This document shows positions 28,271 to 37,010 of a stretch of DNA of 64,000 nucleotides, one piece after another (the first letter of the stretch is position 1; every line of letters begins with the position of its first letter). Both the position numbers and the translations under genes were made by a program. The notes below the pieces were generated by a model. The model worked only from the letters and a program-made list of their open reading frames with translations. It ran no database searches and was not told the DNA's origin. This stretch comes from Nakamurella lactea DSM 19367 (GTDB lineage Bacteria > Actinomycetota > Actinomycetes > Mycobacteriales > Nakamurellaceae): the NCBI RefSeq assembly GCF_000426645.1, contig NZ_AUFT01000017.1, positions 1 through 64,000 on the forward strand. Reading direction: 5' to 3'.

Positions 28271-29839
28271 CTACTGACCCCGGAGCAGGACGTGGCCGGG
28301 TCGGTCCGTACCGACGACGCCATGGTCCACCATCACTGTGCCGTTGACGACGACCAGATCGATCCCCAGCGGAGCGGACGGCTGCTGGCCGAAATCGGTG
28401 GTGTCGGCGACGGTTTCCGGATCGAGCAGGACGAGATCGGCGGCGTATCCGAGGCGGATCAGCCCGCGACCCTTGAGTCTGAGGACCTCGGCGGGTCGGC
28501 CGCTCAACTTGTTGACGGCACTCGCCAGGCTGAGCGTGCCGCGCTCCCGGACGTACCGGCCCAGGACCCGCGGAAAGGTCCCGAACGAGCGGGGATGGAT
28601 TCGGGCGCTGCCCTGACGCAGCGGAACGGCGTTGCCGTCCGAGCCCACGCATCCCATCGGGTGGGCCAGAAACGCCTCCACGTCCGTTTCGGAGCGGTAG
28701 AAGAGCACCACGCCGACGGTGTTGCCATACCGCTCGCACAGACTGAGGGTGAATTCGTAGGGGTCGGTGTCGGTCTCAGCAGCGAGATCGTCGATGGTTC
28801 GGGCGATGCCGTAGCCGTCGGGCGAGTCGGAGATCGTGAACCGGTCCCACAGAAAGGGAATCCCGCCGAACCATCCGGCAGCCATGTCGCGCAGGGCACG
28901 AGCACGTTCCGTGGGCTGCGACAGCCGAGCTCGCATCGCATCGGTCCCACCGGCCTGCACCCACGGCGGCAGATACTGGGTCAAGGCCGACGACGAAGCC
29001 ACGTACGGGTAGACGTCGAACGCTATGTCCACGCCGGCGGCGGCCGCGTCTTCGAGATCTGCGAGCAACGCTGCAGCAGTGCCCCATTTCGCCGGATCAT
29101 TGAGGGCCAGGTGGCTGTGCTGGACGCGGGCGCCGGTGGCCTTTCCGATGTCGACGGTTTCGGTCACCGCGCCCGACGCTCGGCCGTGCGATGCGTAGAG
29201 ACCGCCATGGCGCGCAACCAGGCGCACCAATTCTTCGACCTCATCAAATTCGCCGTATGCCGACGGCACGTGTGTCAGTCCGGTGGTGAGGCCCCATGCA
29301 CCCTGTTCCAGGCTGCGATCCAGTTCCCGCTTCATCCTCGTGAGCTCGTCCGGGTTCGGCGGGCGTTGATCAACTCCCATGGCGCAGACCCGCAGGGTTC
29401 CGTGGCCAGCGAGAGGGGCCACGTTCAGACCGAGACCCGCGCGATCCAGCGCCCGGGCATAGCCATCCAGATCCGACCAGTCGAGGGGAATCGGCGCGGT
29501 GGCGCGGGCGAGGTGGTCCATGTGCAGGCCGATCCGGGCCGACTCGATCGGGAAGGGTGCGAACGAACAGTTTCCGGTTACTTCGGTTGTGACGCCCTGC
29601 CTGAGTTTGCTTTCGCCCAGGCCATCGGCAATCAGGTGCAGGTCGGAATGCGTGTGGATGTCGATGAAGCCGGGAGCCAGGACCCGATCGGCGGCTTCGA
29701 TCGTACGGGCAGCCGGAGTCTCTCCGGGGAGAACCCCGATCGACTCGATGCGGCCATCGCGGACACCGACATCGGCTCGACGGCCGGGCACACCCGTTCC
29801 GTCGATCACGGTGGCGTTGCGGATGACCAGATCGAACAT
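28271..29839 (-). CDS. N-acyl-D-amino-acid deacylase (D-aminoacylase family amidohydrolase), copy 1
   Basis: A 522-residue amidohydrolase. Metal-site motifs in order: HTHSD (His62, His64), TTEVTGNCSFAP with the family's metal-ligand Cys, SHGR, QHSHLA and GSDGNAVP. It releases a D-amino acid and a fatty or short acyl acid from N-acyl-D-amino acids, or acts on related D-configured amides. Start at 29839 (MFDLVIRNATVIDGTG), preceded by CGGGAG; an in-frame ATG 21 nt upstream is possible. It is convergent with the IlvD-like gene and divergent from the aminotransferase operon. No signal peptide. Confidence 0.88.
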   Translation of the reverse strand: MFDLVIRNATVIDGTGVPGRRADVGVRDGRIESIGVLPGETPAARTIEAADRVLAPGFIDIHTHSDLHLIADGLGESKLRQGVTTEVTGNCSFAPFPIESARIGLHMDHLARATAPIPLDWSDLDGYARALDRAGLGLNVAPLAGHGTLRVCAMGVDQRPPNPDELTRMKRELDRSLEQGAWGLTTGLTHVPSAYGEFDEVEELVRLVARHGGLYASHGRASGAVTETVDIGKATGARVQHSHLALNDPAKWGTAAALLADLEDAAAAGVDIAFDVYPYVASSSALTQYLPPWVQAGGTDAMRARLSQPTERARALRDMAAGWFGGIPFLWDRFTISDSPDGYGIARTIDDLAAETDTDPYEFTLSLCERYGNTVGVVLFYRSETDVEAFLAHPMGCVGSDGNAVPLRQGSARIHPRSFGTFPRVLGRYVRERGTLSLASAVNKLSGRPAEVLRLKGRGLIRLGYAADLVLLDPETVADTTDFGQQPSAPLGIDLVVVNGTVMVDHGVVGTDRPGHVLLRGQ

Positions 29840-30094
29840 GACGACTCCCGCGGACATTCCGGTGATGCGCGATCGATGGGCGGCCGTCGCCAGCGGTCTA
29901 GCGAGTGGAATCACCGTTTTGGCTGGCGGATCAGTCGCTTCGCACCGGACGGTAGCGGTCGGGAGTCGAACCCGTCAACAACAGAGATGCCAACGTCCCG
30001 GTCGATCCATTGACCACACTTCCGTCTCAGCAGTAGTATCCAGTGAGCGAAAGCAAAGTTTCACTAGCTGAACCTGGAGCCGGGAGGCCGTGAG
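29840..30094. promoter_or_regulatory. Divergent promoter region with composite operator before the aminotransferase operon
   Basis: 255 nt without a gene. For the plus strand: TTGACC (30010-30015), 18 nt, TAGTAT (30034-30039). Nine nt later comes a composite site: GAAA (30049-30052), 6 nt, TTTC (30059-30062), then TTTCACTAGCTGAAC (30059-30073), which fits TTYCR-N5-TGRAA. The site covers the expected transcription start and ends 21 nt before the ATG at 30095, as expected for repression. The same layout recurs at 35403-35487. Confidence 0.6.
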
Positions 30095-31396
30095 ATGTTG
30101 ATCGAGTCGTGGCCCGCATCGGAGGCCGCGTGGGCGCGGGCGAAAAAGTCATTGGCCGGTGGCGTCTCGACAGGGATGCGGGCGTCGATGAAGCCGCACC
30201 CGTTGTTCTTCTCCTCGGCCTCGGGGCCGAGAATGACGGACCTGGACGGCAATACGTACCTCGACCATGTTCTCGGCTGGGGACCGGTGATCCTGGGCCA
30301 CGGGCATCCCGGCCTGACCGAGGCGGTCGCTTCCCGGATCAGTCTGGGCGCAACGTACGGCGCCGGCCACGCCTTGGAGTACGAAGCGGCGGAGCGGGTG
30401 GTCGCAGCGATCCCCGGAGTCGAGCGGGTGCTGTGGTCCAACACCGGTTCCGAGGCCAATCAGGTGGCACTACGACTGGCCAGGGCGGCAACTGGGCGCA
30501 AGCGGTTCGCCAAGATGCTCGGGCACTACCACGGCTGGTCCGATACGTTCCTGCTCGGATACCGCCCCGACAGCGCCGGTTCGGTCGAATCGTTGGGCAG
30601 TGCGGGGCAGTTGGACTCGGCTCTGTCGGACGTCAGCCTGGTTCCGTTCGGCGACTTGGACGCGGCGGCAGCGGTATTGAAGAACCAGGAGTCGGATATC
30701 GCCGCTGTGTTCGTCGAACCCGTGCTGTGCAACTCCGGTGTGATTGCACCACCTGAGGGCTATCTCGCCGGGCTGCGTGAACTGTGCGATGCGACCGACA
30801 CCGTACTGGTATTCGACGAGGTCATCACCGGGTTCCGGCTGGCTTACGGCGGCGCCGTCGAGCGCTACGGAGTGCAGCCGGATCTGGTGGTACTGGCCAA
30901 GGCGATCGCCGGCGGCTATCCGGTGTCGGCGATTGCGGGCCGGGCCTCGCTGCTGGAACAGGTGACGTCCGGAGTGGTACACGCCGGCACCTACAACGGC
31001 AATCCGGTGGTGCTCGCTGCTACGGTGGCGACACTCGAAGCGCTGGGCGCCGACGGGATCTACCCAGCCTTCGAGGCTCGCGGCCAGGAACTCGCCACCG
31101 GAATGCGGTCCGCGATCGCGGCCAGCGGTGTGCTCGGTGCGGTGAACCAGATCGGACCTGTCGTGCAGGTGCTTTTCGGGACCGGAGACGGCTCGACCCT
31201 GGATCAGTTCTTCGCCGGGGATCAGGTCTTTTACGACCGGCTGATCGTGCACCTGTTGCGCCGCGGCGTCTTCGCGCTCCCCGGCGGCCGCTGGTATTTG
31301 TCGACGGCACACACCGCCGATGATGTCGCGACCACGGTGCAGGCCTTCGCCGAGGCGTTGTCGGCCACCGTCGGCGACGGCCCGGGACCCGCCTGA
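30095..31396 (+). CDS. Class III aminotransferase (glutamate-1-semialdehyde-aminomutase-like)
   Basis: A 433-residue fold-type I PLP enzyme. Key features: AGGVSTGMR substrate loop, SNTGSEANQVALRLAR for PLP phosphate, VFDEVITGFR with the PLP-ring Asp, and Lys269 in VLAKAIAGGYP as Schiff-base lysine. It resembles GSA aminomutases and GSAM-type beta-amino-acid transaminases. Operon context with deacylases argues against a heme-pathway role. A beta-amino-acid or D-amino-acid transaminase is a reasonable inference. The start follows GCCGGGAGGCCGTGAG. First gene of a five-gene operon; the next ATG is 1 nt after its stop codon. Confidence 0.85.
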   Translation: MLIESWPASEAAWARAKKSLAGGVSTGMRASMKPHPLFFSSASGPRMTDLDGNTYLDHVLGWGPVILGHGHPGLTEAVASRISLGATYGAGHALEYEAAERVVAAIPGVERVLWSNTGSEANQVALRLARAATGRKRFAKMLGHYHGWSDTFLLGYRPDSAGSVESLGSAGQLDSALSDVSLVPFGDLDAAAAVLKNQESDIAAVFVEPVLCNSGVIAPPEGYLAGLRELCDATDTVLVFDEVITGFRLAYGGAVERYGVQPDLVVLAKAIAGGYPVSAIAGRASLLEQVTSGVVHAGTYNGNPVVLAATVATLEALGADGIYPAFEARGQELATGMRSAIAASGVLGAVNQIGPVVQVLFGTGDGSTLDQFFAGDQVFYDRLIVHLLRRGVFALPGGRWYLSTAHTADDVATTVQAFAEALSATVGDGPGPA

Positions 31397-31397
31397 C

Positions 31398-32312
31398 ATG
31401 TTCCACCTCCCGAGCATCGAAACGCTGACGGGTAGCGGCGCCGGTCCGACCGTTGCGCTACTCGGCGGCGTCCATGGCGATGAACTGGAGGGCGTGCTGG
31501 CAGTGCGCTCCGCGGTGTCCGGGCTCCGGGTGGACAGTCTTGCCGGCACCGTCCGTTGGGCCGCCCCTGCGCACCCGGCGGCCTGGGCGGCGAACTGCCG
31601 TAGCAGCCCGCTTGACCAGGAGAATCTCGCCCGGGTGTTCCCCGGGGATGCATCCGGTTCACCGACCAGGCAGATCGCCGCGCACCTCACCGAGAACCTG
31701 ATTGCCGACTCGGATCTGTTGATCGACCTGCATTCCGCCGGTCTCGGCTTTGACATGCCGTTGTTGGTCGGCTTTCACAGCACCGGTTCGCTGGCCGAGC
31801 GCGCGTCCGCCGTTGCGACGGCATTCGCCGCGCCGATCACCTGGCAGCATCCGGAATCCTCGGACGGTCGCAGCCTGTCCGCGGCAGCCGGACTCGGCAT
31901 CCCGTCGATCTACGTGGAGGGCCGTGGCGGCGGTCGGCTTCGGCAACGGGATCTCGACTGCTACACGGGCGGCGTGTTGCGGGTCCTGCAGCACCTGGGC
32001 ATGATTGTCGACGCACCTGTCGCGGCCGGACCATCGGTCATCGTCCGGGGTGAGGGAAATACCGACGAAGGCATCGTGGCCGTCGTCGCCGGATACTTCG
32101 TCTGCGACGTTGAGGTCGGTGAACCTGTTGTCGCCGGACAGTCGCTCGGCCGGATCCTCGGTGAGCACGCTGATCTTGTCGCTGAGGTCGCCGCACCGAT
32201 CGCGGGTCGTGTGATGCTGCTCCGAGCGCCTGCGCGGGTGATCGCCGGCGACACCCTGGCAATCGTCGCAGCCGAGGTCGGTTCGCACTCAGACGCGGAA
32301 GTGACGACGTGA
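31398..32312 (+). CDS. M14-family deacylase (succinylglutamate desuccinylase / aspartoacylase type)
   Basis: A 304-residue zinc hydrolase. Zinc ligands are visible as His26 and Glu29 in GGVHGDELEG and His112 in LLIDLHSAG; Glu174 in IYVEGRGG is the probable catalytic base. The C-terminal beta domain (IVAVVAGYFVCDVEVGEPV onward) resembles the lipoyl-like domain of this family. It removes an N-acyl group from an amino acid or diamino acid, or cleaves a related amide. It is tightly packed between the aminotransferase and a PLP lyase; its stop overlaps the next GTG. Confidence 0.85.
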   Translation: MFHLPSIETLTGSGAGPTVALLGGVHGDELEGVLAVRSAVSGLRVDSLAGTVRWAAPAHPAAWAANCRSSPLDQENLARVFPGDASGSPTRQIAAHLTENLIADSDLLIDLHSAGLGFDMPLLVGFHSTGSLAERASAVATAFAAPITWQHPESSDGRSLSAAAGLGIPSIYVEGRGGGRLRQRDLDCYTGGVLRVLQHLGMIVDAPVAAGPSVIVRGEGNTDEGIVAVVAGYFVCDVEVGEPVVAGQSLGRILGEHADLVAEVAAPIAGRVMLLRAPARVIAGDTLAIVAAEVGSHSDAEVTT

Positions 32313-33373
32313 CCACGCATCCAGGGAGAAGTGGGGGTACCCCTGCACCAACGGATCTCGATCTGGGTGCTGGAAATACCCCGGTCATCTCGCTGCCGCG
32401 ACTCGCCGAGCGGTGGAGGCTGCCTGCCTTGGTGGCCAAGGCCGAACACCTGAACCCGACGGGCTCCTACAAGGACCGCATCGCCGCCGCCACCATGGCC
32501 GCTGCCCTTACCGCCGGGAGGCGCGGCTGGATCGGTACCTCGTCCGGCAACGGTGGCGCGGCAATGGCTGCGCACGGACAGCGGGCTGGGTTACCCGGGT
32601 TCATCTGCGTGCCGTCGGACGCGCCAGTGGAGAAGCTTGCCTCAATCCGGCCGTACGGCGTCGAGATGGTTGCGATGTCGACGATGGGCCCGGTGGTGAT
32701 GGCCGAACTCGGCCGGATCGCCGAGCAAGAGAACCTGCAGCTCACGATCACCACTCACGTCCATAATCCCGAGGGCATGCACGGTGCCCAGGGCATTGGT
32801 ACCGAACTAGCTGCAATCGGGGGGATCACCCACGTCTACGTCCCGGTCGGTGGGGGAGGTTTACTGGTCGCGACCGCCGCGGGGCTTCGCAGCGGAGGGT
32901 CCGATGCGATTGTGGTTGCGTGCCAACCGGCTGGCTGTGCGCCGGTGGCCCGCCATCTGGCCGGCGAATTGCCCGAGCCGATCGTGTCGCGGTGCGATAC
33001 CGATGTCTCGGGCCTGCAACTGCCGGAGCCGCCGGACGGGCCGGCTGCTGCCGAAGCAGTCCGGGCCAGCGGTGGTTGGGGTACCACGATGAGCGACGAA
33101 ATGGTATGGCAAGCGCAGGATCTGCTGGCCACAAGTGAGGGCATCTTCGTCGAACCCGCCGCCGCCGTGAGTCTGGCGGCAGTCGCCGAGGATGTCCGGA
33201 CCGGTCGACTCGGCCCCGACGATCGGCCCTGCGTCGTGTTGTCCGGCAACGGGCTCAAGGACCTGCGTCGCTTCACCAAGCCCGCATCGCCGGCCGAGAT
33301 CACCACGATCGCCGACCTGGCCGGCCGGGTGTCCGATTATCTGGCCATCGCACAACGAAAGGGCACATTGTGA
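32309..33373 (+). CDS. Threonine-synthase-like fold-type II PLP lyase
   Basis: A 354-residue beta-family PLP enzyme. Lys55 in NPTGSYKDR is the PLP lysine; TSSGNGGAAMA is the substrate/phosphate loop; PVGGGGLLVATAAG is the Gly-rich loop. It resembles threonine synthase and threonine/diaminopropionate ammonia-lyases. Threonine synthase activity would need homoserine phosphate, which the context does not suggest, so a beta-elimination or ammonia-lyase step is more likely. GTG start overlapping the M14 stop (GTGA); its own stop overlaps the next M81 start. Confidence 0.82.
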   Translation: MTTHPGRSGGTPAPTDLDLGAGNTPVISLPRLAERWRLPALVAKAEHLNPTGSYKDRIAAATMAAALTAGRRGWIGTSSGNGGAAMAAHGQRAGLPGFICVPSDAPVEKLASIRPYGVEMVAMSTMGPVVMAELGRIAEQENLQLTITTHVHNPEGMHGAQGIGTELAAIGGITHVYVPVGGGGLLVATAAGLRSGGSDAIVVACQPAGCAPVARHLAGELPEPIVSRCDTDVSGLQLPEPPDGPAAAEAVRASGGWGTTMSDEMVWQAQDLLATSEGIFVEPAAAVSLAAVAEDVRTGRLGPDDRPCVVLSGNGLKDLRRFTKPASPAEITTIADLAGRVSDYLAIAQRKGTL

Positions 33374-34890
33374 TTCGGCTGGCCATCACCGGTCTGTTGC
33401 ACGAGACAAACACTTTCTCGGGCGTGGAAGCCACGCTGGACAGCTACCTCGCGACGGGCTGGCACACCGGAAGCGACATGGTCGAGCACTACCGGAGCTC
33501 GCACGCTGTGGTTGGTGGATTCCTGCAGGAAAGCTCAGACACCGCAGCAGGTTCGGCCGACGCTGACGTCGACATCCTGCCGCTCGGCGTGGGTTTCGTG
33601 ACACCGTGCGGACCGATCAGTGCCGAGGCCTACAGCACCTTATTGGAGCGCATCTGCGACGACCTCGAGGACGCCGGCCCAGTTGATGCCGTCCTGTTGG
33701 TGTTGCACGGCGCTGCCGTCGCGAACGGAGAACTCTCGGCCGACGCCGACATCGCCGAACGGGTGCGCGCTGTGGTCGGGCCCGACGTGCCGATCGGATC
33801 GGTGCTGGACATGCACGCCAATGTCGAGCAGCGGTTGGTGGATGCCGTCGACGTCTTGTTGGCCTATCAGACGAACCCACACATCGACGCCCGAATCGTC
33901 GGCGCCGAATGCCGGGCACGGGTGCTCGATATCGTCCGTACCGGTGCGCGTCCGGCGATAGTGCTCGAGCCACTGCCCTTGGTGGTCACCATCGTCCAAC
34001 AGGACACGTCGACCGAACCGATGGCAGGGCTGCTGCGATACGCTCGCGAGGTCGAGTCAGAACCAGGGATGCTGGACGTCAGCATCCTGGAGGGGTTCCC
34101 GTACGCCGACACCGCGCAGATGGGGATGTCGGTTCTCGCCACCCATCCGGACCGTGACGTGGCAGCGGACGCCGCTCGCCGTGTGGCGTCAGCTGTATGG
34201 GATCGCCGTGCTGAGCTACAGGGCGCGGGGCGGCCGGTGTCCGACGTCGTCACCGTGATCGATGCCCATCGTGGCGAAAAGCCCCTGCTCGTCCTTGACG
34301 TCGGCGACAACGTCGGTGGCGGCGGTCCCGGGGACTCGACCGTGCTGCTGGCAGAGGTGTTGCGGCGCCGGGTGGCCGGCGTCGGGATCACCTTGTTCGA
34401 TCCCCTGGTGGTGGCGGCACTGCAGGGGACCCCGGTCGGCGGACGAGTCGACATTCCTGCGGGCGGACGGTCGGCCGAGCAGGACGGTGAGCAGGTTCAG
34501 TTGACCGGTGTGATCACCGGCCGGCACGTCGGGCAATACTCCGAGCCCAAGATCGCCCACGGCGGGTTCCAGTTCTTCGACGGCGGCGAAATGGTCGGGA
34601 TCCGCACTGACGACGGAGTCTCCGTCGTTCTGACTTCCATCGTGGTCCAGCCGATTTCGCCGACCCAGTACCGGGTTGTCGGAATTGAGCCCGAGCAGCT
34701 CAGGGCAGTGATCGGCAAGGGCGTCAACGGACCCCGTGCCGGGTACTCCGAGATCTGCGAGGGCCTGGTGGTGGCTGACACGCCCGGGGTGACCCGCAAC
34801 TCGGTGATCGGTTTCAGCTACCGGAACCGCCGCGAACCTATGTACCCGTTCGAACCCGAAACCCGCTATCGGTCGAACTCCGCCGTTTGA
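33370..34890 (+). CDS. M81 family metallopeptidase (MlrC-like), copy 2
   Basis: A 506-residue protein strongly resembling copy 1 (18726). Conserved positions: Glu12 in HETNTFSG, His113 in LHGAA, Asp147/His149 in DMHANVEQ, His171 in QTNPHIDA. It shares the C-terminal signature YRNRREPMYPFEPETRY. GTG start overlapping the upstream stop (GTGA), so translation is coupled to the PLP lyase. Placement directly before RidA suggests that its product leads to an enamine/imine intermediate. Cytoplasmic, no signal peptide. Confidence 0.88.
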   Translation: MIRLAITGLLHETNTFSGVEATLDSYLATGWHTGSDMVEHYRSSHAVVGGFLQESSDTAAGSADADVDILPLGVGFVTPCGPISAEAYSTLLERICDDLEDAGPVDAVLLVLHGAAVANGELSADADIAERVRAVVGPDVPIGSVLDMHANVEQRLVDAVDVLLAYQTNPHIDARIVGAECRARVLDIVRTGARPAIVLEPLPLVVTIVQQDTSTEPMAGLLRYAREVESEPGMLDVSILEGFPYADTAQMGMSVLATHPDRDVAADAARRVASAVWDRRAELQGAGRPVSDVVTVIDAHRGEKPLLVLDVGDNVGGGGPGDSTVLLAEVLRRRVAGVGITLFDPLVVAALQGTPVGGRVDIPAGGRSAEQDGEQVQLTGVITGRHVGQYSEPKIAHGGFQFFDGGEMVGIRTDDGVSVVLTSIVVQPISPTQYRVVGIEPEQLRAVIGKGVNGPRAGYSEICEGLVVADTPGVTRNSVIGFSYRNRREPMYPFEPETRYRSNSAV

Positions 34891-34931
34891 CCCGGAACCA
34901 GGGTCCCAGCGACCCGATAGGAGAGGACTCC

Positions 34932-35312
34932 ATGCCACGCATCCCCATCACTGGTGACGTACCGTCCAGCCACCTGCCCTTCACGCCCGCGGTACGCGCC
35001 GGGGAACTGGTGTTCGTTTCCGGCCAGGCGTCGGTCGACGACACCGGTGCCTATGTTCCCGGGACCTTCGCCGAAGAGATGGCGCTGTCGTTCTCGAACG
35101 TCGAGCGGATCCTTGCGGCGGCCGGCGGAACCATGGATGACGTCGTGCAGGTGAAGGCCTATCTTGGGGACACTTCCTACCGCGACGAGTACAACCGCGA
35201 GTACCGCAAGTACTTCACCGAACCGCTGCCCGCCCGGACCTCTTTGTCCGGAGGTCTCGGCACTCTCAAGTTCGAGGTCGACGTGATAGCGCACATCCCC
35301 GTCGCTACTTGA
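34932..35312 (+). CDS. RidA family reactive enamine/imine deaminase
   Basis: A 126-residue RidA protein with FVSGQASVDDTGAYV, the NVERILAAAGGTMDDVVQV helix, and Arg102 in LPARTSLSGG, the catalytic Arg of active RidA. It hydrolyses 2-aminoacrylate-type enamines/imines made by PLP lyases to 2-oxo acids and ammonia. AGGAGAGGA lies before the ATG. Last gene of the aminotransferase operon. Its presence fits the PLP lyase and the D-serine-dehydratase-like enzyme, or release of a dehydroamino acid. Confidence 0.92.
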   Translation: MPRIPITGDVPSSHLPFTPAVRAGELVFVSGQASVDDTGAYVPGTFAEEMALSFSNVERILAAAGGTMDDVVQVKAYLGDTSYRDEYNREYRKYFTEPLPARTSLSGGLGTLKFEVDVIAHIPVAT

Positions 35313-35486
35313 TGCCAGCGAAAACCCGGCCTGCGTCAAGACTTGTCCGAAGGCGTGCACGTCACCACAGTGTCTCGGTTGGATTGCCGTCCGTCGGAAC
35401 CGTTGACCAGGAACACAGGGATCGATAGATTGCGGCAAGCAGAAACTCAGGTTTCGCTTGCTGGAACCGGAAAGGTGGTGAGATCC
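35313..35486 (+). promoter_or_regulatory. Promoter and composite operator before the second importer operon
   Basis: TTGACC (35403-35408), 17 nt, TAGATT (35426-35431). Then GCAAGC (35435-35440), GAAAC (35442-35446), 4 nt, GTTTC (35451-35455), GCTTGC (35456-35461): a near-perfect inverted repeat. TTTCGCTTGCTGGAA (35452-35466) overlaps it and fits TTYCR-N5-TGRAA. The site sits on the expected transcription start, 20 nt before the ATG at 35487. Order and spacing match the 30010-30095 promoter. Confidence 0.65.
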
Positions 35487-37010
35487 ATGGATTCCGATGA
35501 CCAGGCGTCGGCAACACCCGGACCACGGATAGCCCTGGCAGGATTGATGTTCGAGGCGAACTCCTTCGCGCCGGGCACTACCGACCTGGACGACTTCGAG
35601 CGCCGAGCGTCCACCGGGGACGCGATGCTGGCGGCCGGTGGCGGGCTTGACTCGCTGGCCGCCGCGGCAGAGGTCGCGAAGACCGCCGGAGCGAGGATCA
35701 TTCCGACCTGGCAAGCCGGTGCGATGTCCGGGCCTCCGGTGGCCGCCGGTGTCTATCCGGTACTCCGCGAGCGACTGCTGGCCAGCCTGCGACCGCATGT
35801 CGGGAACATTGACGGCGTCTACCTGTCGCTGCACGGCGCGATGGTCGCGCGGGACTGTGAGGACACCGAGGGCGACCTGTTGCAAGCCGTGCGCGAATTG
35901 GTCGGACTCGAGGTTCCGATCGCCTATTCCGCCGACCTGCATACGCATTTCACCGCGAAGATGGCCGCCGTGACACCGCTGGTCGCCGGTTACCACACGC
36001 TCCCGCATCTGGACATTGCATCGACCGGACGCCGGGCGATGGCGTTGCTGCTGGCCGCGATCAGTGGCGCCAAACCGGCGCTGGGCTGGCGCAAGATTGC
36101 CATGGTGACCTCGGCGGAAGGTCAGGACACCAATGTGCCACCGATGTCTGAGGTGATGGACCGGGTGCACGAGATCATTGCCGAACCGGGTGTACTGGAC
36201 GCCTGCGTCTTCGCCACCCAACCGTGGTTGGACGTCACCGAGTTGGGCTGGGCAACCCTGGTGATTACCGATGGCGATCCCGACCGTGCCCAGGACCGCG
36301 CGGACGAACTCGCCCGGATGGCCTGGGATCGCCGACACCGGATCGAGGCGCTCAAGGTGGACTTGCGCGCGGCGCTGGAACAGGTCCGCAATGCACCGGA
36401 CGATGGACGACCGTTCGTGCTTTCCGATGGTGCCGACAGTGTGTCGGCCGGCGCGACCGGCGACGGGGTGCAGATCTTGGCCGGTCTGGTAGCCGATCCG
36501 GTACCGGGCCAGGCAATTGCGCTTGTCACCGATGCGCCTGCCGCCCTCGAACTCGCCGCCCTTGGCGTCGGGCGGACCGCGGCGGTCGAGCTGGGCGGCA
36601 CGCTGGCTCCGGCCTTCCATCGGCCGGTGAAGGTCACCGGCACTGTGATGACCGTCAGCGATGGCCGATACCTCTCGATGTACCCGCCGGCCCCGGCCGA
36701 CGTCGGCACGACCGCGGTGCTCAGGATCGAGCCGGGGAAGGACGCCGCTGTCGACGTGGTGATCACCAGCCGCCCGGCCAGCCAACTGGACCTGCAGCCG
36801 TTCCGCCGGGTCGGGCTGGAGCCAACCAGAGCAAGGATCGTCGTGGTCAAGTCGGCCGGTGGCTATCGCGGCTACTACGAACCACTGGCCGCAGACTGCA
36901 TCGACGTCGATACCACGGGGCCCGCCGATTCCCGGCTGGAACGCCTGCCGTACACCAAACCGGTCCGGCCGTTGTTCCCGTTCGATCCTGACCTGGAGTC
37001 GCCGTGGTGA
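35487..37010 (+). CDS. M81 family metallopeptidase (MlrC-like), copy 3
   Basis: A 507-residue M81 protein of the second subgroup, closest to copy 4 (46174). Conserved positions: Glu23 in MFEANSFAPG, His116 in LHGAMV, Asp150/His152 in DLHTH, His174 in HTLPHLD. It ends with RPLFPFDPDLESPW. An upstream extension in the same frame would run through the promoter and operator, so the ATG at 35487 after AAAGGTGGTGAG is preferred. First gene of the ten-gene second importer operon; its stop overlaps the ATPase GTG. Confidence 0.88.
   Translation: MDSDDQASATPGPRIALAGLMFEANSFAPGTTDLDDFERRASTGDAMLAAGGGLDSLAAAAEVAKTAGARIIPTWQAGAMSGPPVAAGVYPVLRERLLASLRPHVGNIDGVYLSLHGAMVARDCEDTEGDLLQAVRELVGLEVPIAYSADLHTHFTAKMAAVTPLVAGYHTLPHLDIASTGRRAMALLLAAISGAKPALGWRKIAMVTSAEGQDTNVPPMSEVMDRVHEIIAEPGVLDACVFATQPWLDVTELGWATLVITDGDPDRAQDRADELARMAWDRRHRIEALKVDLRAALEQVRNAPDDGRPFVLSDGADSVSAGATGDGVQILAGLVADPVPGQAIALVTDAPAALELAALGVGRTAAVELGGTLAPAFHRPVKVTGTVMTVSDGRYLSMYPPAPADVGTTAVLRIEPGKDAAVDVVITSRPASQLDLQPFRRVGLEPTRARIVVVKSAGGYRGYYEPLAADCIDVDTTGPADSRLERLPYTKPVRPLFPFDPDLESPW

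Noticed and set aside
29960-29974. CGGGAGTCGAACCCG, resembling the complement of a tRNA T-arm
   Set aside because: No anticodon arm, acceptor stem pairing or CCA could be built around it on the minus strand. It may be chance or at most a tRNA 3' remnant.
30095-31396. hemL (heme pathway aminomutase)
   Set aside because: Sequence is GSAM-like, but no hem gene is nearby and the operon is catabolic, so no gene symbol was given.
35343-35486. N-terminal extension of the third M81 protein
   Set aside because: It would be encoded across the -10 element and operator, lacks M81 similarity, and a well-placed ribosome-binding site precedes the ATG at 35487.
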